This document shows positions 47,757-54,881 of a stretch of 64,000 nucleotides of DNA, piece by piece; the stretch's first letter is position 1; each line of letters begins with the position of its first letter. A program made the position numbers and the translations under genes. Origin of the DNA: Candidatus Binatia bacterium (GTDB lineage: Bacteria > Desulfobacterota > Binatia > UBA12015). The notes beneath the pieces are model-generated. The model was not told where the DNA came from and did no database searches. It saw only the letters and a list, made by a program, of their open reading frames with translations. The stretch spans positions 62,001 through 126,000 of the forward strand of contig JAQWJE010000027.1 of NCBI GenBank assembly GCA_029248525.1, in the 5' to 3' direction.

Positions 47757-49064
47757 ATGAGTAGGTCAGAAAAACAAACTCTCGGGATCAATCATGCGGA
47801 TTTTCCGCACTTGATGACGATGACAGCACTCATCGTCGCCGGTGAAGCTATATTTTCTCTGCCATTCCACGTGACCCGATTCTTTCGTCCGACTTTTCTA
47901 GAGGTTTTCGAGTTCAGTAATTTGCAGTTGGGGCTTGTCCAAGCGTCGTATGGGGTGATTGCAATGCTGGCGTATTTCCCAGGTGGACAACTCGCCGATA
48001 TTTTTTCCGCCCGTAAACTCTTGGCAGCTTCCTTGATGGCGACAGGACTTGGCGGGCTCTACTTCGCGCAGATTCCAACCTACCAAGGCCTGCACTTGCT
48101 CTTTGGCTTTTGGGGTTTCACCACCATTCTTTTATTTTGGGGGGCGCTGATTCGTGCCACTCGTGAATGGGGTTCGGTCTCGGCGCAAGGGCGCGCATTT
48201 GGCATATTGGATGGAGGTCGCGGATTATTCGCGGCGTTGATTAGCGCGATTGCGGTTTTTGTCTTACGTAGTTTTTTCCCAGACGATGTGGAACTCGCCA
48301 CCAACGCGGAGCGCATTTTGGCGCTTCAATATGTGATCTATTGTTATACTCTTTTCACATTCATGGCAGTACCTTTAGTTTGGCTGTGTGTGCCCGAACC
48401 GTCAGTGGACCTTGTGAACGCAAACTTGGTTGCCAACAGGCCGGGTTTGGTAAGACGTACAATTGATGTCATGAGGTTGCCGACCGTTTGGTTACAATCG
48501 CTCATCATTGTAGCGGCCTATGTGGGCTATAAGGGCATCGACAATTATTCTCTTTTTGCTTACAGCGCTTATGGGTTGAATGAAGTTGAAGCCGCTGAGT
48601 TGACTGCCTACAGCGTTTGGATACGTCCGGTTGCGGCCGTTGCCGCTGGCCTTCTTGCGGATCGTATTTTACCGTCCCGGGCAACAGCCTTATGCTTTGC
48701 GCTTATGATATTTTGCTTTGGGTTCCTCTCCTTCGACACCCCGAATGTACCCCAGATCTGGATTCTGTTCGTGAATGTGATTGTCACTAGTGCCGCTGTA
48801 TTTGGACTGCGCGGCATCTATTTTGCGCTGTTCGAGGAGGGGCACGTGCCGGCCATCGAAACGGGTACGGCGACAGGCCTGGTTTCTGTCATTGGTTTTA
48901 CACCGGATATTTTCATGGGTCCTATGTCCGGCTGGATTTTGGATCGCTCACCAGGTTTGCAAGGCCATCAAGATTTCTATCTCCTGATGGCCTGCTTCGC
49001 ATTTCTTGGACTTGTTGCAAGTGTGTTGTTTGGTCGTCTCGCAAGAAAGCCTGCACCCCGCTGA
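47757..49064 (+). CDS. Major facilitator superfamily transporter
   Basis: The 435-residue MFS protein has 12 predicted membrane segments and the conserved loop GGQLADIFSARKLL after segment 2. A matching loop LLADRILPSRAT lies in the second half. Related to the NarK/UhpC-like organic or inorganic anion group, but specificity cannot be read. As part of the methyltransferase-oxygenase cluster it most likely exports or imports the small product. The ATG at 47757 is 18 nt after the PhyH stop. Confidence 0.85.
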   Translation: MSRSEKQTLGINHADFPHLMTMTALIVAGEAIFSLPFHVTRFFRPTFLEVFEFSNLQLGLVQASYGVIAMLAYFPGGQLADIFSARKLLAASLMATGLGGLYFAQIPTYQGLHLLFGFWGFTTILLFWGALIRATREWGSVSAQGRAFGILDGGRGLFAALISAIAVFVLRSFFPDDVELATNAERILALQYVIYCYTLFTFMAVPLVWLCVPEPSVDLVNANLVANRPGLVRRTIDVMRLPTVWLQSLIIVAAYVGYKGIDNYSLFAYSAYGLNEVEAAELTAYSVWIRPVAAVAAGLLADRILPSRATALCFALMIFCFGFLSFDTPNVPQIWILFVNVIVTSAAVFGLRGIYFALFEEGHVPAIETGTATGLVSVIGFTPDIFMGPMSGWILDRSPGLQGHQDFYLLMACFAFLGLVASVLFGRLARKPAPR

Positions 49065-49087
49065 ACGAAACGACAATCGGGTGAAAA

Positions 49088-49300
49088 TCATATAACAATC
49101 AAGTAACCACAGAGGCGTAAGCAAACGTGGTTTGGTGAATTCTTCCGGCTTCGGCGCAACGCGCCGATCGACTTAAATCTCGTCGAAAGCAAACCCATTA
49201 GATCTTCATGTTCGTACAATGTGCTTTCGATTAAAAATTTCGATAAACTATCTGCCGCAGATTGCGTGACTGCAGCGGGATTCTGCAAACTAGCATCCAT
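49088..49300 (-). CDS. Possible small protein (70 aa) opposite the cluster
   Basis: A 70-residue frame lies between the transporter and egtD, on the opposite strand. Its first 45 residues (AADSLSKFLIESTLYEHEDLMG and neighbours) have a normal protein composition and could form helices. The end is Arg/Ser/Cys rich. The ribosome binding site is weak (GGGTTGAG about 7 nt upstream). It could be a small regulator or modified peptide, or chance. Low confidence. Confidence 0.25.
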   Translation of the reverse strand: MDASLQNPAAVTQSAADSLSKFLIESTLYEHEDLMGLLSTRFKSIGALRRSRKNSPNHVCLRLCGYLIVI

Positions 49301-49359
49301 AACAACTCAACCCTATCCAGCGTGGATGTTGAATTGACCGAGACGGCGAGCCAAAATTA

Positions 49360-50304
49360 ATGCTTGAAACAACTAATGACTCTCAGAATACGTTCGAAAA
49401 CGACGTGATTGATGGGCTTTCCCAATTACAAAAAACCATTCCTTGCCGGTGGCTTTATGATGAAAGGGGCTCGGAACTTTTTGAAGAAATTACCGTGCTG
49501 CCGGAATACTATCCAACCCGCACGGAAACCGGCATTTTGTCCCAATACGCAGCGGAGATCGCTGCCCATGTTGGCCCTCACGCAACTGTGGTCGAGTATG
49601 GAGCGGGTGCCTCGGTCAAAACTCGGATACTCATCGACGCGCTCGAAGAACTCAGGACTTATATACCCATCGATATCTCTGCAGATTTTTTGCAAGCCAG
49701 TGCGACTTCATTGCAGGAAGATTACCCAGACCTGAATATAGATCCGGTGGTCGCAGACTTTCTATCGGCCGTCGAGTTACCTGAAAAATCAGCTGAGGGT
49801 GCACGGGTCGGTTTCTTTCCCGGGTCGACCATCGGTAATCTCGAGAGCTCGGAAATTACAGGATTCATGCAGCGCGCACGTGAGGATTTAGGAGCAAGTG
49901 CACAATTTGTTCTGGGTGCAGATTTGAAAAAGGATGCCAAAATCCTGATTCCGGCCTATGACGATTCCGCCGGTATCACTTCTGAATTCAATCTCAATTT
50001 GTTGAGACGTATGAACGGAGAGTTGGACGCTAACTTCGATGTCGCTTCTTTTAACCATGAAGCAAGATGGAACGACGATGATGCAAGAATCGAGATGCAC
50101 CTGGTCAGCGATCGAGACCAATCTGTTGAAGTATCAGGGAAAACATTCGATTTCAGGCAGGGTGAAACTGTGCATACCGAAAACTCACGAAAGTTCGAGA
50201 TCGATGCCCTTCAAAAACTAATCGGGCAATGCGGCTGGCAACTGGCAGATAGCTGGGTCGACAAAGACAATCTCTTCTCGGTACTGTTGTTCAAGGCCAT
50301 TTGA
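49360..50304 (+). CDS. egtD: L-histidine N-alpha-methyltransferase EgtD (hercynine-forming)
   Basis: The 314-residue protein matches EgtD: CRWLYDERGSELFEEIT near residue 25, LPEYYPTRTETGIL, and the SAM motif VVEYGAGASVKTRIL. From memory of Mycobacterium EgtD, the histidine-binding residues appear kept: Tyr in PEYYPTR, Asn in GSTIGNLES, Met in RIEMHL, and Glu and Ser in TENSRKF. These should trimethylate histidine to hercynine. No EgtB, EgtC or EgtE is in the window, so ergothioneine is not supported locally. Same orientation as the PhyH/MFS genes, 295 nt away, and with the same low G+C. Confidence 0.86.
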   Translation: MLETTNDSQNTFENDVIDGLSQLQKTIPCRWLYDERGSELFEEITVLPEYYPTRTETGILSQYAAEIAAHVGPHATVVEYGAGASVKTRILIDALEELRTYIPIDISADFLQASATSLQEDYPDLNIDPVVADFLSAVELPEKSAEGARVGFFPGSTIGNLESSEITGFMQRAREDLGASAQFVLGADLKKDAKILIPAYDDSAGITSEFNLNLLRRMNGELDANFDVASFNHEARWNDDDARIEMHLVSDRDQSVEVSGKTFDFRQGETVHTENSRKFEIDALQKLIGQCGWQLADSWVDKDNLFSVLLFKAI

Positions 50305-50880
50305 AACCTGAGGCTTTTCAGCGTCGGCGTTCGTCGCAAACTCACTTTGATCGTGATTCTCAGTACTTCATTGATAGAAAATCTTGCGTTTTTTTGGGTC
50401 GGATCGGGAATGAATCTTTTCCCTTTTTCAACGACCTTCATGTTCCAAAAAAGTTACTGAAAAGTAAGTAACTGACGGTAGGAAACATGAAGGCCCTTCT
50501 TGCCCGGAAGGCGCTCTACTCGTCAAGCCGAATCCTGCCACCGGTCAGTCTCCCACTCCCCTGCCCGCACCTGGCGGCGTCGCTGGGCGGCTGTCGCTCT
50601 GGTCACTCGCAGCAGGTTATGCGATCGCATCCGGTGTTTCGAGCTAATTTCCCGAAAGCCAAACCGCACCCGACCCGGAAAAAAACGGGCGGGCACGGAT
50701 TCATCGGTCTCCCCGAATCGCGGCTGCGGCTTCATGCGCCGAGAAAATCACTCGAAATGAACGTGCGCCGCCGAGATGACCTGATGACTATTGACGACGC
50801 CCGGTTTTGACCATGGCCGCGTGCCCCCGCGGTGTGGCAGACTGGGGATAGCTCCAACAACACTTGCGAGCAGAAAGCCC
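50305..50880. other. Non-coding stretch carrying the first copy of a 50-bp repeat
   Basis: No supported gene was found. It includes a direct-repeat copy at 50474-50523 and, near 50433-50447, a short inverted match (CATGAAGG). A short minus frame at 50523-50735 has no recognised match. It probably is a recombination junction between the low-G+C cluster and the aromatic operon. Confidence 0.5.
50474..50523 (+). repeat. Direct repeat R50, copy A
   Basis: A 50-nt segment centred on GGAAACATGAAGGCCCTT. It matches copy B at 54753-54802 at 45 of 50 positions. The two copies are in direct orientation and bracket the aromatic operon. No transposase is present. Confidence 0.8.
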
Positions 50881-52596
50881 TCAGGATTTCCGGCCCGGAA
50901 GCCGCCTGCTTGTGGTGATGGATTCTTCGAGGCTTTTTCCCGCCAGGACGGCGAGCGCACGCTCGAGTTCAGGTAGTTGCGTCGAGGATTGCGCGCGCCA
51001 GGCGACGTGGTGGTCGGGACGGACGAGCAGTGCACCGTCACCATCAACGGCACACAACGTTCGCCACGATTCGAGCGCAGGCGTGTCGACCCCGACGCGG
51101 ACCATCGCCACGTCGGCGGCGCCAAGGGCGTTGCGCCATGCCGCGTGGTCTCCGAAACTGAATAGAACAGGCCGATCCAGCGTGACGAGATCGAGGGTTG
51201 AGCGCCCGCCGGTCTCCTCCAGCCAATCGTGCGGCATCCGAGCCCCGGGCCGAGCCGTCGGCTGATAGTCGCTGGACGAACCTGTTTCCACAGGGAGCGG
51301 ATCCTCTCCGACAAGGGCCCCTTCGCGGTAGATATAGCCAAGCTGGAGGCCGAACAGATCGAAATGCTCTCGCTGCAACTCGACCGCTGCGGCGATTGCC
51401 TCGGCCTTCGACGGATCTGCCAGAGACGCATCCAACCGCTCACTTGTCGGCTCGACGTCGATGCCGAGTGCTACCGGTAGCTCGACCAGCTTAATGGCGT
51501 TCGTCAGCGACTGGCGAGCGTTATTCTGCGCAACCGGGAGACGCTCTTTCTCATAGGAATCGAGCAGCGCATCCGATGCCTTGCCTGCGATGACCGCCGC
51601 GATGCGCCACATCAGCCCGTGGATGTCCTGCACCCCCGAGTTCAGGCCGAGTCCGCCCGTAGGCGGAAAGCGGTGAGCGGAGTCGCCGGCCAGAAAGACT
51701 CGGCCCCGCCCCATCGATGCCGCCGTCTGTGAACTCATCCACCATATGCCTTTGCCCAGGATCTCGGCGTCAAGATCGGCATTGGCCGCCCTCTCGATAA
51801 TGTCCACACACCGATCATCGTCGTAGTCGTCCACCGACTCGTTCGACGGGTCGATTGCGTGCATGAACACCCAATCGGACTCGACATCATGTGCAATGAA
51901 CGCGCCAGAGGCTTGCGGGTCGAACGTAAAGTGCAATACCGCGGGCCGCTCTGCCGTGAGGCCGCGGAGGTTCGCCGCAAAATGAATCATCAGATAACCC
52001 TGGATCAGCGGCGGGCCGACCATCTCGATGCCGAGCATCTCGCGAACACGGCTGCCCGCTCCGTCACACCCAATAACATAGCGACTACGCACCCGGGTCG
52101 TATCGCCGGAGTCGAGGTCCACGAGGTCAGAGACGACGCCATCATCGAGTTCCTCGGAATGCTCCCACTGGTGCCGGTAGCGGAGGTCGGCATCCGGTGA
52201 GGCGCGCAGCTCATCGGCGAGGATCGGCTCGAAGCGATGCTGAGACAGGTTGCGCAGCGGCGTCGGGGTGAATTCGAGGCAGGCTTCCCCCTGACGCTCG
52301 AAGGGGAGCCGGCCGATCAGTTCGCCACGCAGTCGGGTGACAAAGTTGACGTGGCCGGCATCGGATTCACTCTTGCCGGCAGCGAAGATGCGTTCCATAT
52401 CGAGCCCGGCCTGGCGGCAGATCTCGTAGGTCCGAGCGTTGACCACGTGGGCCGCAGGCGCTTTCTGAGGCCCATCACGGCGCTCGACCACCAACGCACT
52501 CAGCCCCAGGCGCGAGGCAAGGATCCCGCCCAGCATCCCCACCGGCCCCGCCCCCACGATCAACACATCAACGTCGACGCCGGGGCTCTCGGCCAT
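50881..52596 (-). CDS. FAD-dependent aromatic monooxygenase (MhpA/PheA type)
   Basis: The 571-residue flavoprotein has the N-terminal FAD motif DVLIVGAGPVGMLGGILA near residue 10, the DG motif VIGCDGAGSRVRE near residue 190, and the second FAD motif FLAGDSAHRFPPTGGLGLNSG. This is the para-hydroxybenzoate hydroxylase-type group including phenol and 3-(3-hydroxyphenyl)propionate hydroxylases. Its ATG at 52596 overlaps the stop of the upstream SDR by one base (TGATG). It is the last gene of an operon with an SDR, a VOC protein and a MarR regulator, so ring hydroxylation of an aromatic substrate is likely. Confidence 0.9.
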   Translation of the reverse strand: MAESPGVDVDVLIVGAGPVGMLGGILASRLGLSALVVERRDGPQKAPAAHVVNARTYEICRQAGLDMERIFAAGKSESDAGHVNFVTRLRGELIGRLPFERQGEACLEFTPTPLRNLSQHRFEPILADELRASPDADLRYRHQWEHSEELDDGVVSDLVDLDSGDTTRVRSRYVIGCDGAGSRVREMLGIEMVGPPLIQGYLMIHFAANLRGLTAERPAVLHFTFDPQASGAFIAHDVESDWVFMHAIDPSNESVDDYDDDRCVDIIERAANADLDAEILGKGIWWMSSQTAASMGRGRVFLAGDSAHRFPPTGGLGLNSGVQDIHGLMWRIAAVIAGKASDALLDSYEKERLPVAQNNARQSLTNAIKLVELPVALGIDVEPTSERLDASLADPSKAEAIAAAVELQREHFDLFGLQLGYIYREGALVGEDPLPVETGSSSDYQPTARPGARMPHDWLEETGGRSTLDLVTLDRPVLFSFGDHAAWRNALGAADVAMVRVGVDTPALESWRTLCAVDGDGALLVRPDHHVAWRAQSSTQLPELERALAVLAGKSLEESITTSRRLPGRKS

Positions 52597-53375
52597 CAGA
52601 AAATCCCTTCGTAGCTTCCACCATCGAGCTGCAGACTCTGCCCGGACATGAAACCGGCCTGGGCGGAACACAGATATGCGAACGCATCCCCGAACTCCTC
52701 GGGGCGGCCGAGTCGACCGGCCTTGATCGATGCGATCTGTTCGGCACGGGCGTCTTCGTAGGAGACGCCCTTGAACTGCATTACCAGTTGGGCCATCTGC
52801 TCTTGGCGACCGGTGTCGAACCGTTCCGGCAGAAGCTGATTGACCGTCACGTTATGGGCCACCACGTCCTTGGAGAGGCCCTTGAGAATGCCCGCGAGCC
52901 CAAGCCGGGTGCCGTGCGAGAGGCTCATAACTGAGTTCGGCGTCTTGACCATCGCCGAACTGACGGCAACCACGCGCCCGAATCGACGCTCGACCATCCC
53001 GGAGACAACCCGCTGAAGGATGCCAACCGGGCCAACTACGGCTTGCCGGAAGGCCGCGGCGAGGGCGTCCGGGCCGAGGTCGGCAAACGGCGCTGGCGGT
53101 GGGCCCTCCCCGTTGAGCAGCAAGATATCAGGCTCGGAGCATGCCTCAAGCAGTGCATCATGCACCTCGGGAGTCGACGAGTCACCGACCACACCGGTAA
53201 CCTCGACGTCATGCGACACCCGGAGTTCGTCGACCGCCGCCTCCACATCGGCCGCATTGCGACCGTTGATCACCACGTGCACACCTTCGCGAGCAACGCT
53301 CTCTGCGCAAGCCCGCCCCAGCCCACGGCTTGATCCTAACAGAATCGCCCGACGACCTGCGATTCCGAGATCCAT
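52596..53375 (-). CDS. Atypical SDR with a non-canonical active site
   Basis: The 259-residue SDR has a normal cofactor start ILLGSSRGLGRAC. However, the usual NNAG is replaced by LNGEGPP, and the YxxxK active site is replaced by SLSHGTRLG, where Tyr becomes His and Lys becomes Arg. Related atypical SDRs exist that keep the fold but lack the standard catalysis. It is translationally coupled to the monooxygenase gene and starts 3 nt after the VOC gene. It may act as a binding or unusual reductase subunit. Confidence 0.8.
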   Translation of the reverse strand: MDLGIAGRRAILLGSSRGLGRACAESVAREGVHVVINGRNAADVEAAVDELRVSHDVEVTGVVGDSSTPEVHDALLEACSEPDILLLNGEGPPPAPFADLGPDALAAAFRQAVVGPVGILQRVVSGMVERRFGRVVAVSSAMVKTPNSVMSLSHGTRLGLAGILKGLSKDVVAHNVTVNQLLPERFDTGRQEQMAQLVMQFKGVSYEDARAEQIASIKAGRLGRPEEFGDAFAYLCSAQAGFMSGQSLQLDGGSYEGIF

Positions 53376-53378
53376 TGC

Positions 53379-53960
53379 CTAGGAATCTCCGTTCTGGCCA
53401 TTCAGCCGGGCCCGAAACTGAGCCTGCCAGTCGAGAAGCGGCTGGAACTCTTCGCCGTCCTGAATTTTCGCCAGCGTGTCGGCCTCGATCGCCGCATCGT
53501 CTGCCGACAGATCCAATCCATCGGCGCGGGGTTGCGCGACATGAAAGGGGGTGTCGACAAAACATTCCAGGCCATTGCCCTCGGGGTCGTTGAAGTACAA
53601 TGACCAAGCATTACCGTGCGAGATCGGAAGCGCTCCCTCGACGCCCGCTTCGTCCAGGCGAGCACCGATGGCCCGCAGGTCGTCGAGACTCCCGGTACGA
53701 AACGCCAAATGATCGGCCAGGACGAACTGATGCTCGGCCTCCGGAAGGCCCGTCACAAAGACCATTTGATGGTGCTCGGTGGGGTCCTGGGAGAGAAACG
53801 CCAGCTCCCCTTCTCCGACCAAGCCGCGGTTGGTCACCACAAAGCCGAGTACGCCGCAATAGAATTCGAGCATCACTTCGAGGTCGCGCACCGCGACCGT
53901 CGTATGGCTCAGCGAAAGCCGAGGCGAGGGTGAATTTGGCATTGGCCTTCTTCCTTTCAC
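53379..53960 (-). CDS. VOC family protein (glyoxalase/extradiol dioxygenase-like)
   Basis: The 193-residue vicinal-oxygen-chelate protein has LSHTTVAVRDLEVMLEFYCGVLGF near residue 14, HLAFRTGSLDDL near residue 84, and YFNDPEGNGLECFVD near residue 125. His and Glu placed in these segments match VOC metal ligands of extradiol ring-cleavage enzymes and glyoxalases. With the flavin hydroxylase it may cleave a catechol. It begins just after the MarR gene (8-nt gap). Confidence 0.82.
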   Translation of the reverse strand: MKGRRPMPNSPSPRLSLSHTTVAVRDLEVMLEFYCGVLGFVVTNRGLVGEGELAFLSQDPTEHHQMVFVTGLPEAEHQFVLADHLAFRTGSLDDLRAIGARLDEAGVEGALPISHGNAWSLYFNDPEGNGLECFVDTPFHVAQPRADGLDLSADDAAIEADTLAKIQDGEEFQPLLDWQAQFRARLNGQNGDS

Positions 53961-53968
53961 GATTGAGT

Positions 53969-54502
53969 TTATTCTGCACTCCGGGCGAGTGCTGTCGGAG
54001 GTCTGGCGGCAACCGCTGCATAGGTATCCAGCATGGTATCGAGCAGTCGACGCAGGTCCGCTTGGACTCTCGCACCAAGCAGACCGAGGAGTTCAGCCTC
54101 CGCGGCCACATGGACGCGTGCGGCCTCGATGGCTTTCGCCTCGCCGGCCTCGGTCAACAACACCAGCATCGAACGCCGATCATCCGGGTCGGGCCGTCGC
54201 TCGACGAACCCCGCCCTCTCGAGCCGATCGAGACGATGCGTCATCCCGGCCGGCGACAACATGCCGCTGCGAGCCAACACCGATGGCTTGCTCGTACGGT
54301 CCGGAGCGTGCAGCAGCGAGGCCAGCACATCGAACTCGCCTGCCGACAACCCCACTGCGGCGAAGGCCGCCTCGACGTGCTTGTGCCCCAGGGCCGTGAC
54401 CCTGGCGAGCAGCAAGCCTGTCCGCATCGTCTCCAGATCGAGATCAGGCACAAGGCGCGCCCAGCTCTCCATTCCCTCGTCGATTCGGCTCCGTTCGTCC
54501 AC
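53969..54502 (-). CDS. MarR family transcriptional regulator of the aromatic operon
   Basis: The 177-residue MarR-type regulator has a winged helix (VLARSGMLSPAGMTHRLDRLERAGFVERRPDPDDRRS spans about residues 78-115). It is the first gene of the operon with the VOC protein, SDR and monooxygenase. A palindrome about 40 nt upstream of the start is a candidate operator, which suggests autoregulation with induction by the aromatic substrate. Confidence 0.88.
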   Translation of the reverse strand: MDERSRIDEGMESWARLVPDLDLETMRTGLLLARVTALGHKHVEAAFAAVGLSAGEFDVLASLLHAPDRTSKPSVLARSGMLSPAGMTHRLDRLERAGFVERRPDPDDRRSMLVLLTEAGEAKAIEAARVHVAAEAELLGLLGARVQADLRRLLDTMLDTYAAVAARPPTALARSAE

Positions 54503-54540
54503 CTATTTCTGTCTTAGCCGCGATATACTACGATATCAAA

Positions 54541-54558
54541 TATTTCGGCATCGAAATA
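54541..54558. promoter_or_regulatory. Candidate MarR operator palindrome
   Basis: TATTTCG and CGAAATA form a perfect 7-bp inverted repeat with a 4-nt spacer, 39-56 nt upstream of the marR start. Two CGATAT copies ten bases apart (54521 and 54531) lie between it and the gene. Symmetry and position fit a MarR binding site; no experiment supports it. Confidence 0.5.
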
Positions 54559-54649
54559 AATTTATCAGATTCTCTCCCCAACAACGATCTCGTACGAGAA
54601 CGCCGGGGCCGCAACCGGTCCGCAGCGACCACACGGCTCCGGCAGGTTA

Positions 54650-54769
54650 ATCAATGCCACTGGCACCGGTCATCGCGCACAGCTCATCGAGGCCGGCCTC
54701 AAGATTCTGGCCACGAAGCGACAAGGCATGACCGTGCTGGAAGTCGCGGCCGGACGGCAGGAAACATGA
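54650..54769 (+). pseudogene. Truncated TetR-like regulator N-terminus
   Basis: Forty in-frame codons encode RAQLIEAGLKILATK and GMTVLEVAA, the usual first helices of a TetR DNA-binding domain, but there is no start codon and a TGA follows. The break coincides with repeat copy B (54753-54802), suggesting a regulator gene was cut by the recombination that left the repeat. The match is short, so it is only probable. Confidence 0.4.
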
Positions 54770-54802
54770 AGGCCCTTTTTGCCCAGAAGGCGCTCGATTC
54801 GT
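54753..54802 (+). repeat. Direct repeat R50, copy B
   Basis: A 50-nt copy matching 50474-50523 at 45 of 50 positions, in the same orientation. It cuts the TetR-like fragment. The two copies are 4.28 kb apart and bracket the MarR-VOC-SDR-monooxygenase operon. Confidence 0.8.
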
Positions 54803-54881
54803 GTAATACTCCAACTTCATCACCTCCACGCTCTTTTGTGGATCCCGATCAGACCTCCGCTCACTCAGAAGTAAAGGTAAA

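Noticed and set aside
44755-50304. Ergothioneine gene cluster
   Set aside because: EgtD is present but no EgtB, EgtC, EgtE or EanB-like gene is seen, so an ergothioneine call is not supported here.
50211-50441. 76-residue minus frame overlapping the end of egtD
   Set aside because: It overlaps a certain gene and has no domain; it is likely chance.
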